Shown: positions 46,408 through 58,159 of the stretch, piece by piece
Layout of the letters: every line of letters begins with the position of its first letter
Position numbering within the stretch: position 1 is the first letter of the stretch
From: Spisula solida
Lineage: Eukaryota > Mollusca > Bivalvia > Venerida > Mactridae
Assembly (NCBI GenBank): GCA_947247005.1
Contig: OX365956.1
Span: forward strand, 2,487,501-2,551,500
Length of the DNA: 64,000 bases
Reading direction: 5' to 3'
The notes under the pieces: model-generated
Database searches by the model: none
What the model was told of the DNA's origin: nothing
Seen by the model: only the letters and a program-made list of their open reading frames with translations
Program-made: the position numbers and the translations under genes

Positions 46408-46453
46408 CTACAAGCAAAACTCCGCCAACAATACATTTCACTAAGAAGGACAT
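46408..46453 (-). CDS. candidate signal-peptide exon 1 of receptor A
   Basis: On the minus strand, ATG at 46453 opens MSFLVKCIVGGVLLV and runs into a consensus donor GTAG|GTAAGC at 46403-46407, leaving phase 1. A short basic start plus a hydrophobic stretch is a typical signal peptide, and phase-1 signal exons are the rule in EGF-receptor genes. It is upstream, on the same strand and in the same phase as the EGF exon, but 13.7 kb away across retroelement debris, so the link to gene A is inferred. No copy of this exon is seen near gene B; it would fall beyond the right edge. Confidence 0.5.
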
Positions 46454-46525
46454 GGTGTGAGATCTGCACTACATAGAGCGATAATGCGTTAAAGTCGCTG
46501 CAGGTAACAAACGAAATAATTAGGA

Positions 46526-46540
46526 ATATATATTTATGCA
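46526..46540 (-). promoter_or_regulatory. TATA-like element upstream of exon 1
   Basis: GCATAAATATATA on the minus strand, about 75-85 bp before the ATG at 46453. This would place transcription start near 46500 with a ~50-nt leader. Confidence 0.35.
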
Positions 46541-47035
46541 ACAAGGAAGAGAAAATGTGTGTTTTCATCCAATCAAAGTTTAGTAAATAACATGCACATG
46601 TATATCATACGGTTCAGTTAAAACCCCTTTCACAATTGTCGTACAACGGACGTGCGACGGGTCTACGATATAAATTTGAGGACTATCGTGCGTCCGTCGC
46701 ACGACGGACTTTAGAAATTTATACCAGTATACCAGTATATCTAAAGACTCTCAACACGTTTTATTAATTCATAAGTATTTTAAACATTTTATGCACAAGA
46801 AAGCCATTATTTGAATTATACATCAACTTCTCTCTCTTTTATTACAAGTGGACATCCAAAATATCTCGAACAAACTAAATTATGCCGCGTTTGACACCAG
46901 CGGACCACAAAATGCATTCTTATTATTATATTGATTATGCATAAATGTAGTTCAGTTTAATACTAGTACTTAGCAAGTTCCTATTTGCAAAAAAATATTA
47001 TTATTCGAAAATATTTAGAGTTTGGTTCGACGTTT
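46541..47035. other. no gene recognised
   Basis: AT-rich upstream flank of the candidate promoter. An imperfect inverted stretch of GTCGCACGACGGAC and relatives occurs at 46638-46710. Confidence 0.4.
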
Positions 47036-47518
47036 TGGACCATGGACCATAACAATAAAAAAATATTTTTAAAAGTGAATAACCACCATATTGTAGAGTG
47101 AAAAATCGAATTATTTTGTATTTTTTAAACTTGTCAATATATCTATTATTCTAATTTACCATACGTAAAAATAATTTGCACCTGTCCGGGTCAATTTTTC
47201 GGTAATTATACGGTTTTTGATGTTTCATGGTTCAATGTATTTCATTTTGAAGAAAACACGTTATTTATCTAATGCTGTGATACTAAAATCAATACCGTGT
47301 ACACAAAATTTCATGTAACATATAAATAAAAAATTAAACATGTAACGGAAAAACCATGTGTGTACTTATAAGTTTTGCTGAGTGTATTTGTACAAATATG
47401 TGTTTAAATTGAAAAGAAAGCCAAAGTAAAAGACTGAAAAATACAGGATATACAATCCTCAGTTTATCATACATGTAACCAAATAACTGGACAGACCGGT
47501 ACAGAATTATAGATGAGA
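47036..47518. repeat. extra partial tandem copy of the duplication's left edge
   Basis: From GGACCATAACAATAAAAA to ACCGGTACAGAATTATAGATG it repeats 47525-47995 with high identity, and 22246-22730 of copy A less exactly. It is a ~482-bp tandem duplication private to the B side. Confidence 0.95.
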
Positions 47519-48050
47519 GGGTTAACTCCCCTGGACCATAACAATAAAAATATATTTTTAAAAGTGAATAACCACCATATTGTTGAGTGAAAAATCGAAT
47601 TATTTTGTATTTTTTAAACTTGTCGATATATCTATAATTCTAATTTACCATACGTAAAAATAATTTGCACCTGTCCGGGTCAATTTTTCGGTAATTATAC
47701 GGTTTTTGATGTTTCATGGTTCAATGTATTTCATTTTGAAGAAAACACGTTATTTATCTAATGCTTTGATACTCAATACCGTGTACACAAAATTTCATGC
47801 AAAATATAAACCAAAAAGTTATACATGTAACGGAAAAACCATGTGTGCACTTATAAGTTTTGCTGAGTGTATTTGTACAAATATGTGTTTAAATTGAAAA
47901 GAAAGCCAAAGTAAAGACTGAAAAATACAGGATATACAATCATCAGTTTATCATACATGTAACCAAATAACTGGACAGACCGGTACAGAATTATGGATGA
48001 ACCAAGAAAACAGACAAATGAATTGCCTTGGTCTAAAAGATAATATTAAG

Positions 48051-48215
48051 TCAGACAGGGGAGGCAGTACTCAACTTAACCAGCCGAGGTCAGAAAACAT
48101 AAAAAAGTAAATGATCCGCTCAAGTCCAAGCTATCGAAATGCTGAATGAACTAGCTTCAGCAATCAAAAATCTGAATGCCAAAGATGAATGACCCAGTTC
48201 TAAACCTTATAAACA
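48051..48215 (-). mobile_element. retroelement 3'-end fragment (copy B)
   Basis: Counterpart of 22767-22930. It retains TAATATTAAGTCAGACAGGG at the boundary, which copy A has partly lost. Confidence 0.6.
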
Positions 48216-51200
48216 GTACAGGTGTACTGACCTAACCATTATAACATGTTGAATACACAGCAAACTAAATAACATACAAAAAAATCATCAATTTCTAATT
48301 AGAATACAAGTTTGATGACGTCACATGTTTGAAAGAAACACGAACTTATAACTGACTAACAGCGTATAATACATAGCACTCGTAACAAAACATTATATCT
48401 ATTAATACCCTATAGAATTTTGGATGTAAAAATATTAAATAACTAAAAAATGCCAATGTTTAGCAAGTTATTTTAAATGTCAGTGTGGTTGTTTATGGCA
48501 CATCCACGCAACTATACCAAAATTACGGGACTGTTTGACAATTTTGTTTTATTTTTGAAATACACCAATACGTGAGGCAGCAATCTATCAAATAACAGCG
48601 CAAAGTGAAAAATCCGCAGATACAGTATTTACAACTGTCCAACAATATTTTAAAGAAAATGGCAGTGCCAATGCGAACATGAATATGTAGTTTTCCTAAT
48701 CCGTACGTGATGTATTGATCTACCGAGCACATGCCAAAGTCAAGGCCATATAAAATGTAAACATGTTTATCACATGTCTTTCGTTGTATCCGGGTTGTTT
48801 TAACGAGTACGTTTATAGTCTTATTATGTTCATGAATATGACGTCATTTTCTGTCCTAAATGACGTCGTTGTATAACGGAAATGACGTTATAATTGGCGT
48901 CGTTTATCTAACGGAGTCTGTGTCCCCGAGAGTCACTCAATAAACCTTCCAGAACGTGGTTGATATATACGGAATATCAGTGCAGTATGTTGATCCGTTA
49001 TGCCGTATTACCTCGAGTTGCTTGTGTAATGCTGTATTTCGTGAGACCGCTAGAGGTAATGCGGCTTGACGGATCAATACAACTGCAGTAAAATTCCTTT
49101 ATCATATACCTACAAAAGTGAAAAAGACGCTTTTTGCGTGAAAATGCGTTTAATGTGCATACCTTCGGCATATGTTCGGCATATAACACGTCAGACAGAC
49201 ATGATACTGATTTGGAAAACCAGACATGTATGATACGGCTCATGCAATCTGTCGCGTTGTACATTTTTTATCCCACTGAGCGATTTGGCAAGTATTCGTG
49301 GCAATACAGTGTTAGGTATACAATTAAATTTATATTAATTTACAAGTCGTGAAAGATCCTCTTTTTATCACATAACTTTGCATCTTACTAGATAGAGTGT
49401 AACACAAATCACGTTACTTTAGCTCATTATATCCCCGTAAATGATGTCATTGTTGGGTGGTTTATTAAACGTATTCTTTCAACAGAAAGATGCGTTATAG
49501 AATTAAACGACAATTAGTTGAAGCTCACTGGTGTGTAATCACCTGGTCTGAAGGAATACATTGAGTAATGATCTTTTTAATTCTAGACTGACTTTTTAAA
49601 CTACCCTCGTTCATATAAATATTAATGGGAACATTGAATTTACCCTCGCAATATTTACAAATGACCTCGATTTAATGACGTCAGATACGTAACCTCACCA
49701 TAACGTGATTTTTGGTGACTTACAATAGCAAAACATAGCTAAACAATCTGTGGTTATATACTATTAAGATGAACTGTTCCTAAAAACGTAACAAAACACA
49801 AAACCAGGGGATTAGGATACATGTAGGTAAGCTTCTGCGTCAAAAGTAAGCTACATGAGTTAGCGTACAGCTGAGATGGACCTTTGTAGTTTGTCTTACT
49901 CCGCTAATATAATTGAAGTTATACGTGTACGGTCGAATTGATCAACATAGTTTTTAATGTAGTGATATTACATAATTATGTATTAACTTCAATTATATTA
50001 TATGTTAATTGCATCTAAGTTTATTTTATGGGAAAAGATATGCGATAAACATACCTACTATGGATTTATCATGATGCGTAAAGAAATAAAATTACATTGT
50101 AAGGGTATGAGATAAGTCGCATAACTCATGACCAATTCTATAATAATGTTAAAGAGGTTGTTTGGTATATATTACAATTGTGAAGTTTTAACGAGTCATG
50201 TAACATTTCATCACAGTATTATACACACTACATTAGATAGATTTATGTAATTCATTTACAATATTCACACGAAAATATTCATAATATTTAATTATACACT
50301 GAGATGTGTACAACAAAAAGATGATATATCTTATTCATAAGGTAGAGCAGCGCTCAGACGAAAGAGTAGAACACAAATAAGCATAGTACAAAGATCACAA
50401 GAAAGCCGAAAATAGCAAACAATACAATACACCAATTACAATATCTTTAAAATAAAAATAAGCATCATGATCGGAATTATGACCTTGCATGATACATCAA
50501 CATCACTATCATGACCATGCAAGTTGATTAATATTTTCTAGCATGATACTGCATTTAGGAACATTAAGGACGCTTATAGCACACCATAATGTGTGCGTGT
50601 ATCATGTTGAATACCTTTCGTGACGGAAGTTGCAGACTCTATAAAATTGACCTTGTAGGATATTCTCATATATTTATATAGTAAGCATTAGAATAAAACT
50701 TGATATTTTATTGTGTTGAATTGTGCTCTGTTTTTTTTCCTTTTTGATGTTCGCTTACCTTCCCGATTTGTTATTATCGTTTTTACACTGTTTATTTTAT
50801 GTATCTGTTGTGCTCTGGTATTTCAGTTGAATGTTGCCTAACCTGACCGATTCATCATCGCTTTCTTTAAGCATATTACTCTACTGTCTCCAAGCCTGTA
50901 CCATAATGTGTATCCTCTACAACAGAATATGCCAAACTTTCCGCAAATGGCATAACTAACTTTCCAATTGAACTTTCCTTTCATAATACATGTATCACGA
51001 ACTATGTAAAACCAAATGTGACTCACGCCTACACTACTGGCTGGCGACCACCAAATCTGGACAACCTACGACAGTCTCAAAAACGCTTTATGTGGCCATT
51101 GATTTGATCATCTATTGGCAATCAATTAGACGCATGATTTTTGTCAAGAATACGAAGAAGCAACGATTAAAGTTAAATATTTTACAAGAAATGTCGCATT

Positions 51201-53324
51201 TAATATCGTCTGCACTCGCGAAGATTGTTAACATTACGAGGGGGGGGGGTGGTGAGTCGAAAATCGCATAACTGCACATGCGCAATACTTCTCCGCAGCC
51301 TCGTTATGTAAACTACGGTCATTATGCTAAATATGAGGTTAGCCGATGAGATGTTTTGTTAACAGTTAAACCATGAAATATAGCTTGAATACCGTACAAC
51401 GTCATTTTGTATCAAAATTCCCTCTATGACAAGTGAACGTTTGAAATTAAAGCGCAATGTTTCGATCGCTGTATTTCCAATAGTCACGGGAGATAAATCC
51501 TACTAAATCTGTACAGACAGTTCTTTGGGTGCTTTCTCTTGCGGATTACAAAAATTAAATTTAATTCGAAATTTAACGCCTATTTCGTAATAAAAAACGT
51601 GACCAAGTGCTGTCTGAATTGATGGTCCTGTTGGACTTAAAAATGAGGTTATGTGATGACCCTTACAACGGCCCTAAAATGCACTTGAGCTATGTTTAGA
51701 AGAAAACAAATTAGCTCTTCAGTTCAAAGACGAAGCTAGCTTTCAATGACTTGATTTACACATTTCTCGAGTTATCGTAAAAAATATGCAAAAATTTGTC
51801 CGGATGTAGGACGCCTGCCAAAATGGATGTAACAGTATCAACTTGCATTTTACTTACATCGGGTAATTTATTCTGTGATGTCCACAATTAAATACTAAAT
51901 GATGAGAATGATAATTCTATTTAAAGTAATAACGTCTTTTATTCAGATAATGTCACATACACGTTATGAAAAGCACCATGTATTCTAACAGATGTTGAAT
52001 TAAATGTCTTGTGTTTTCTGTGAATCTTTAAGGATTGTATTCATATAAATGTTGTATTGTAGCTCCGTAGATCGATACAAAACCAACAATAATTAATAAT
52101 GTATGATTTATTAAATGTATATTTGAGTATAACAAAAGCGATGGACTTCTATAAGATGATTTGCATACATGAATGACGGTGTTTAAAATCAATGTACACA
52201 CGGAATCACCAAGTAAACGAGAACACGAACAATCGTTGGTACACAAAATGCTGGATAAAACGATAAAATTCTCGCAAGGTCAACAAACCTTTGTCATTGT
52301 CTTGATTTGTGAATTCATTAAGACATGATTCATAATAAGATATAAGAACATGCATCTTTATGTATAGTTCATCGTTTCCCTGCAAGTCTATTAGCCTATA
52401 CTAGTGGTACAGCGTCACTTCGAGTGCTAGATGTCCGGATTCCGTGGCTGTATCATACAAAAGACAGGACGAAATCAGAATATTTTTGTATTTCATGAAA
52501 AAGTGGAAATGGTTTTCGTTTTCTCTTCTCTTCCCCTCGTGGTAAGAGATACATGTATATTAAAATACTTAGATATTTTACTACTTAAAAATCAAATACA
52601 TAAAATACTTAAACAATAATACATCAACATCATATCACAAATGTTAGAACAGTTATATGTAGTTTATTTTGTTATACTAGTAATTGAAACCAGAAACAAA
52701 TTATATACTTATATATAACACTAATTTTTGTTTCATCGACATCATATACGGTAATACAGGTTAGACAAGTAACTATAATTAGTCATTAATAAAGTCAGAA
52801 ACAAAATTGCATATTCTTTTTGTACGTCGGTCATTATGGTATCGGTGCATTTATAAATTGTTTTTGTTTTACTGAGTGTAAATATATACACGTTGTCGGT
52901 ACATACATGTATTAGGTTTCCATTTAGAATAAATACGCAATTATCAACTTATTCGTTCAAAATACGTTTGCAAAAAGTACAATACAATTTTCATAGGATT
53001 ATCTTAATTCCAATAAAGTCAAACCATGTCAGGGGACAAAGACTTGAATTGACTGACCGTATTGACTGGACAAACGCTTTATGATTACTGTGTGGCATTA
53101 GATGAAGTGAATTACAAAGGCACAAAATACACATTTCATATCGGGGAGAAAAACAAATCACAACGCTAGCCTTTATTACGTACACGAATGCTGCATGAAT
53201 CAAATAAACAAACACTTTTTATTACGACAACGAGGTTAACAATACATACTGTACTACAATAATGTGTAATTTTTATACCTTCCGGCCAAGGATAATCCAT
53301 AAAAGTGCAAGCACTTAGTTCCAA

Positions 53325-53612
53325 TGTGTTTTGCTAAAGGGACAACAAGTAGAAGAGACAGTGGTGTGATACAATGCTTCCGGTGGTATACCCTAGCTCT
53401 TTCCGAACAGACTGTTGATTCTTTAATGTTCCCGGTGCACAGCACCAATACTAGCGAGCCAACCTCTGGGTTACTAACCAGTTCATCTCTAGTTGGGTGG
53501 GAAATACTGAGAGGCGTTTCTGAAATTTCAAGTACCCCAGTCGAGATTCGAAACAGAGACCTCCGGATTGGTAGTCGAGAGCGTTAACCACGCGGCCACC
53601 CTCCAAACCAAG
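53325..53612 (-). mobile_element. tRNA-derived SINE (copy B)
   Basis: Same insertion as 28018-28262. Minus-strand head GGTGGCCGCGTGGTTAACGC, B box GTTTCGAATCTCGACTGGGG, and body end TCGGAAAGAGCTAGGGTATA. It keeps the internal GTGCTGTGCACCGGGAACAT part that is lost in copy A. Confidence 0.8.
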
Positions 53613-53652
53613 CATGACTACATTAACCGAAAAAAGGAAGAAAACATGATTA

Positions 53653-54619
53653 CTGTATAGCGGGTATATTTCACGGGGTCCATTATTCGCGTTATCTGGG
53701 TCCTTTTGAATTCACGGTGTCTTGATTTCGCGCAAATGACCCCGACCGCGAATTTAAAACCGTGTTGGTAAACAACAACATGAAATGGAAGGTCAATATT
53801 ACGTTAGTCACACCTTGGAAAAAAACTGAAATTGATTGCTGATCACGGCAATTTATGAAGCTTAAAACTTAAATGCAATATTGTAAGAAAACGTGTAGTC
53901 CGACAATTTAGAACTGATGAAACGCTATGTTATTATTTTTCACGCACGCAAAATCCTATCAACACTTCCGATATGCAGGAATATATTACGTCATTGTGCC
54001 CGAGTAATTTAAAGCGTTTGATTTTTTTGGAGCGAACGCGTAGTTAGGGAAACTCTTTGGTATACAGAGTCTAATAAGAAGTCAGCCGTATTTACATTGT
54101 ATATTTAAACCCCCGTCCATGATTTACTTATACGGTTTGTTTGATAGCCGAGTTGACTATCATTCGAAAATGAGCACAAACAAATACTTGTTCGGCAAAC
54201 ATTTACACATTTTGCTAACAAAATCGTTAAATTTAACAAGTTTGGTGCACCTGCTTAACACCTTTTAACTTTGAGAAAACATGATGCACGTATGATATTT
54301 GATACAAATGCGCAGAGTTTTAACACATTTTTACAAGAAATTAATTTCGAATTATATTTTGTGGTTTATTATAAGTCGTTATCTTATTGCCGTATTTTAC
54401 CGTATTTTGCTAAACCCAAGTACTTCTTGCCAAGTCATTGGGTCAACGTTGTTTTATTTCTTGTTGCTCCATCACATGTTTTTAAACATGAATTGTCTCC
54501 CTTTGTGAAATGTGTGAATTTACCAGGTGAATATTTCGCGGGGTTTAGATTTCGCGCTATCGATGTTGACCGCGAATATAGCGAAAATTAACCCCCCGTG
54601 AAATATTCCCGCTATACAG
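53653..54619. mobile_element. TA-target MITE, present only in copy B
   Basis: The termini CTGTATAGCGGGTATATTTC and the inverted GAAATATTCCCGCTATACAG are flanked by TA on both sides (53651-53652 and 54620-54621). Copy A has the empty site CATGATTATATAATGTG at ~28297-28313, so insertion followed the duplication. TA targets and these ends fit a Tc1/mariner or pogo-type non-autonomous element. The 106-codon frame at 54271-54591 lies inside it and is not a recognised protein. Confidence 0.85.
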
Positions 54620-55819
54620 TATACAATGTGAAAGTTAATAAAACAGAACATACCAAAAAAGCACTAATCACTACATGTCCTTGCACGGTGGCACTGATAG
54701 TAGTACAGGTAGTCACACATCTCAAAATTATACAATCATAGTATATATTTATATGGAATTGTATTAATTGAGGTTGACAAAAATGTTGTAACAATATTTA
54801 TCTGTGCATGTGGGCATCTAAGACATCTAGAACTACTATATGCATATTGTCCTCCAAATATCCCTCGCAAAGTGCAACAACTTAACAATATGAACTATAC
54901 TTCACTTACTGATTGTGTTTTGTTACTGAAAAACAATTATGTCATTCTACTCTTTAATCATTGATGTCGAAGTTCCTAACACGTGATGGGGTGTGTCCAA
55001 TACGTCTGCACATGGTGTCAGTTTCGACCAACATGCTCAAGGTGTGTTATACCATAAGCATGAACAGTGTGTATATGCTTTGTACAAAATGAGTGTTAGT
55101 GAAAGTGTATGGTTAATGAATTGAATGGTGCGGGAATTGAATACAGACAGGGACAGAATATAGTATGAGAGTACATTGTCTAATGGTTGTTTTATGAATG
55201 ATACGGGAATTGTACATAGGCAAACACTGTAAAAATATAAGATATAGATATTATCTATATAAGATTATGATTGTGTGAGTACATGTTTATGAAATATACA
55301 ATGTATGTAATAAAGTAATGCGGCATTCGGGTTTTCATTCTGTGTATTATCAAGTATTGAATAGACTTTTCTAACGTATTTAATGATATCAACAGTGGGC
55401 ATTGTGCCGTGTACTTGTGGTATGTGTTATTTGTGTTTTCTATGCTTGGCTGTTTCAGTTGAGTGCTAAATGTACATACAATGGTTTGTCCGTTTTTTAT
55501 TATATGTTTGTATATTAACATGTGCAGTTGCATACGTACAATGTACATTAACATTTCGCTAGCTTAGAATTAGAAGATTATAAGACTCATGCATATTTGA
55601 AATCGGCATCACAAGGCGCTTCTTATCAGCCTATTTGCTAGAAAATCGGAAGTGTTCATGATGACCAAACTTACTTTTGAGTTGGTTTAGTATTTGCTTT
55701 GGTAAGTAAGTGCGTTTCAATATACAAATGATATTTACATGTGTACTCTGAATGTGACCAATTACACTAATATTTATATCGAAAGTTAAATATTGAAGTG
55801 TAACATCGACATCTCTACA

Positions 55820-55825
55820 TTTATT
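55820..55825 (-). terminator. polyadenylation signal, gene B
   Basis: AATAAA on the minus strand, 156 nt past the stop codon at 55981, the same geometry as gene A. Confidence 0.55.
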
Positions 55826-55862
55826 TAACGTTTCCTACAATATCTGACCAATGTTATACGAC

Positions 55863-56002
55863 CTACAGTTCGTCTTCATAAACGGTACTTTCAGCACAAT
55901 GTTTGATCAATTTTCTACGACCTACAGTTCGTCTTCATAAACGGTACTTTCAGCACAATGTTTGATCAATTTTCTACGACCTACAGTTCGTCTTCATAAA
56001 CG
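55863..56002. repeat. 59-bp tandem repeat covering the C-terminal codons (B)
   Basis: Units start at 55863, 55922 and 55981, a period of 59 bp. It has the same copy number and register as in gene A, so it predates the duplication. Confidence 0.95.
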
Positions 56003-56125
56003 GGACTGTCATAAAGCTCTTCAGCGTTGGCGTTGTCACTTTCGTGTCGCGGCTTAACGTATTGTTCCTTTCCACCACCGCTGGTAGTTGGCTCCCCTGC
56101 TCTAGCTTTGTTTATCCTCAAGCGT
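55981..56125 (-). CDS. MEGF10-like receptor B, cytoplasmic tail exon
   Basis: 145 bp, acceptor TTCGTTTACAG, stop TAG at 55981-55983. The protein is identical to the tail of gene A apart from Cys to Ser in EELYDSP. It retains the basic RRLRINKAR stop-transfer segment and the three tyrosines (QYVKP, LYDSP, VYEDEL). The near-complete identity of the tail, compared with the divergence in part of the ectodomain, suggests that the intracellular partner is shared. Confidence 0.85.
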
Positions 56126-56505
56126 CTGTAAACGAAGCAATACAATATATTTAAAAAGAGGGTGAGTTTTCAAAGAGCTTTAATTTGCTAGGTATATAAT
56201 ATACAACACTATTACTCGTACAAATACGCACATATAGTATGTACACACATATTGACACATGACTGCACAGGTACATACATGAACAAGATCTACGATGATT
56301 TCCGAGTGACTTCAAATTATACTAATTTAAGTAATTAAGTCACACACTTCGCATGATAGTCGCATTAATATTTAAGGCGTGCACATAGGAAAAAAATAAT
56401 TAAAAGCACTTGTGTATTTCTATACAGCTCACGGATGGTAGTCGGAAACTATTTACATTGTTGATAAGCGTACTGAGTATAGATTCATTGTTTGTAATGT
56501 CTTAC

Positions 56506-56635
56506 CTGAACATACAGATTACCATGGTGACACAAACAATGCCTAGGAGAATTCCAACAGCACTCATAGCGATACTAACACTTGTTGTTATAGACGTGTT
56601 TCCCTCACTAGATGCGAGCTCTGGTCCGGATGTCT
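56506..56635 (-). CDS. MEGF10-like receptor B, transmembrane exon
   Basis: 130-bp exon, 3 bp shorter than in gene A. The A-type first acceptor AG has become TAA (TTTAACAG), so splicing must use the second AG, which drops one codon (GAG replaces GCA-GAG). It encodes ETSGPELASSEGN, a sequon NTS, then a helix containing AMSAVGILLGIVCVTMVIC. Donor CAG|GTAAGA. It joins in phase 1 to the EGF exon and in phase 2 to the tail exon. Confidence 0.85.
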
Positions 56636-57136
56636 CTGTTAAATATCAATAAAGTTGAATCGTATGCAACATTTGTCAACATGGAAGTTGTTTAAATAAC
56701 TTTAACATTTCAAATTTATTTACGTCAATATGTTTTATATTGTGCAAAGAACGATATATTTTCCTTCATGTATAGTACATGTACCTACATTTGTACCTGA
56801 TGAAAAGAATTTTGCAAATGTTCAGAATAACAAATATTAGCTGATTAGTACATACATGTAAGTGGATTGATTCATGTATAGGTATTAGTGCCACCCTTAT
56901 TAAAGGGGCAGGTCAATTCAACCGGCTGTTCATGATCCTTTAATGGTATGTAACGCCATGGCAATGTTAATATTATCCTGACGTCATCGGCCGATAAAGG
57001 CACGGATTGGCTTACGTCGCGTCAGACTAATTAAAATATTTATTGCACACTCTGGGAATGCCCACCGATATTTATTATACAATTATACGGTACTGCTGGA
57101 CCGCTGGTTATGTGATAAAAATAAACACCATCTTAC

Positions 57137-58159
57137 CTTCTCTATCGATGTTGGTCATTGTACAATCGGCATTGCGACAATAACCGCGGTATATGTCACA
57201 GCAAGCACACCCATCTGGACATGTACGGTTACACGCTTCACCCCAGTACCCAGATCGGCATGATTTACAATTTCCGGTGTCTATATTACATGTTACACAC
57301 CCTTTACATTGCTTGTCGCACTGCGGACCCCAGAATCCACCAGGACATTTTGTACAGTATCCATACTGTACATGGCATTCACCACATTCCGAACATTCCC
57401 GCTCACATTGCAGTCCAAAGTAACCATGTTGACAACTTGTACAGTAGCCATTGTTTGTATCACATTTCTCACACCCAATGCATTTATGTTTACATTGCTC
57501 GCCCCATGTACCATTCTGACATTGAGTACAGTATCCATAGTAATTATTACATTGTAAGCAATGCTGAAACATGCAAGGATATTGACACGTACCTCCCCAA
57601 TAACCAGCGGTACATGACCCACACTCTCCAGAATACATATTACAATAATTGTTACAATTACGTGGACATTGTCGACTACAATCCGATCCCCAGTATCCAT
57701 ATGTACACAGACGACAAGAACCATCTCGCCCACAACGGATACACTTGCATGCGTTACCACAAGTGCTTCCATTCGAGTTTGCACTGCAATTGTGCTCACA
57801 TTCAAAGTTTGGTTTACATTTGTTTTTACATGATTCTCCCCAATAACCATCAAAGCATTGATTGCACGTGGCTTTACTGCTGCACCTATAGCAATTACTT
57901 GGACATCGTTCATCACAAAAGGTACCGTACCACGTATTTTCACATGTCGTACATACACCAGTGTCTTGCTCACATACACGACAGTTCTCAGCACATTTAC
58001 TGTCACAGTGAGGCCCATAAAGTCTATTAATGCACCGTAAACAAACTCCGTTATCTTCATTACAACCTTCTGTAAAATAACACCCCGCTGCACATTCCAG
58101 CTTGCATCCCGCTCCCCAAAAACCGATAGGACATTGTCCAATCGATTTCTTGACACATC
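57137..58159 (-). CDS. MEGF10-like receptor B, EGF-repeat exon
   Basis: 1023 bp (341 codons), open throughout, acceptor GTTTTAG|GA, donor GAAG|GTAAGA, phase 1/1. It has the same ten or so EGF-like repeats of the MEGF10/SR-F type as gene A, for example CTQCQNGTWGEQCKHKC and CTKCPGGFWGPQCDKQC. All repeat cysteines appear intact, so the gene looks functional. The start of the exon (CVKKSIGQCPIGFWGAGC) and repeats 5-6 (CIRCGRDGSCRLCTYGYWG, NCNNYCNMYSGECGSC) differ strongly from gene A; the 3-bp length difference lies in repeat 5. The upstream signal-peptide exon must lie right of the window or be lost. Confidence 0.88.

Larger units (their letters stand above)
47519..58159. repeat. segmental duplication, copy B
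   Basis: Direct repeat of 22236-32729. It contains the three 3' exons of gene B, the same SINE (53325) and retroelement fragments (48051, ~50710, ~55395). It also has a private 967-bp MITE (53653-54619) and a private segment at ~52227-52335. It lacks the ~240- and ~610-bp intronic segments of copy A. Confidence 0.95.

Noticed and set aside
46638..46710. GC-rich inverted repeat (GTCGCACGACGGAC family)
   Set aside because: Pairing is imperfect and short, with no flanking duplication and no second copy seen; too weak to call an element.
54271..54591. 106-codon plus-strand ORF
   Set aside because: It lies wholly inside the copy-B MITE, extends into its terminal inverted repeat and has no recognisable domain.
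57158..58030. 290-codon plus-strand open frame over the gene B EGF exon (also 163 codons at 31725-32216)
   Set aside because: It is the antisense of Cys-rich EGF codons (TGT/TGC periodicity gives His/Tyr/Ser-rich antisense frames without stops). The sense strand has splice sites and conserved EGF motifs.
57293..58156. 287-codon minus-strand frame (and 173 codons at 32199-32720)
   Set aside because: It is the +1/+2 shadow of the EGF exon, Val/Asn-rich because GTxTGT-type repeats are read out of frame; no known domain.
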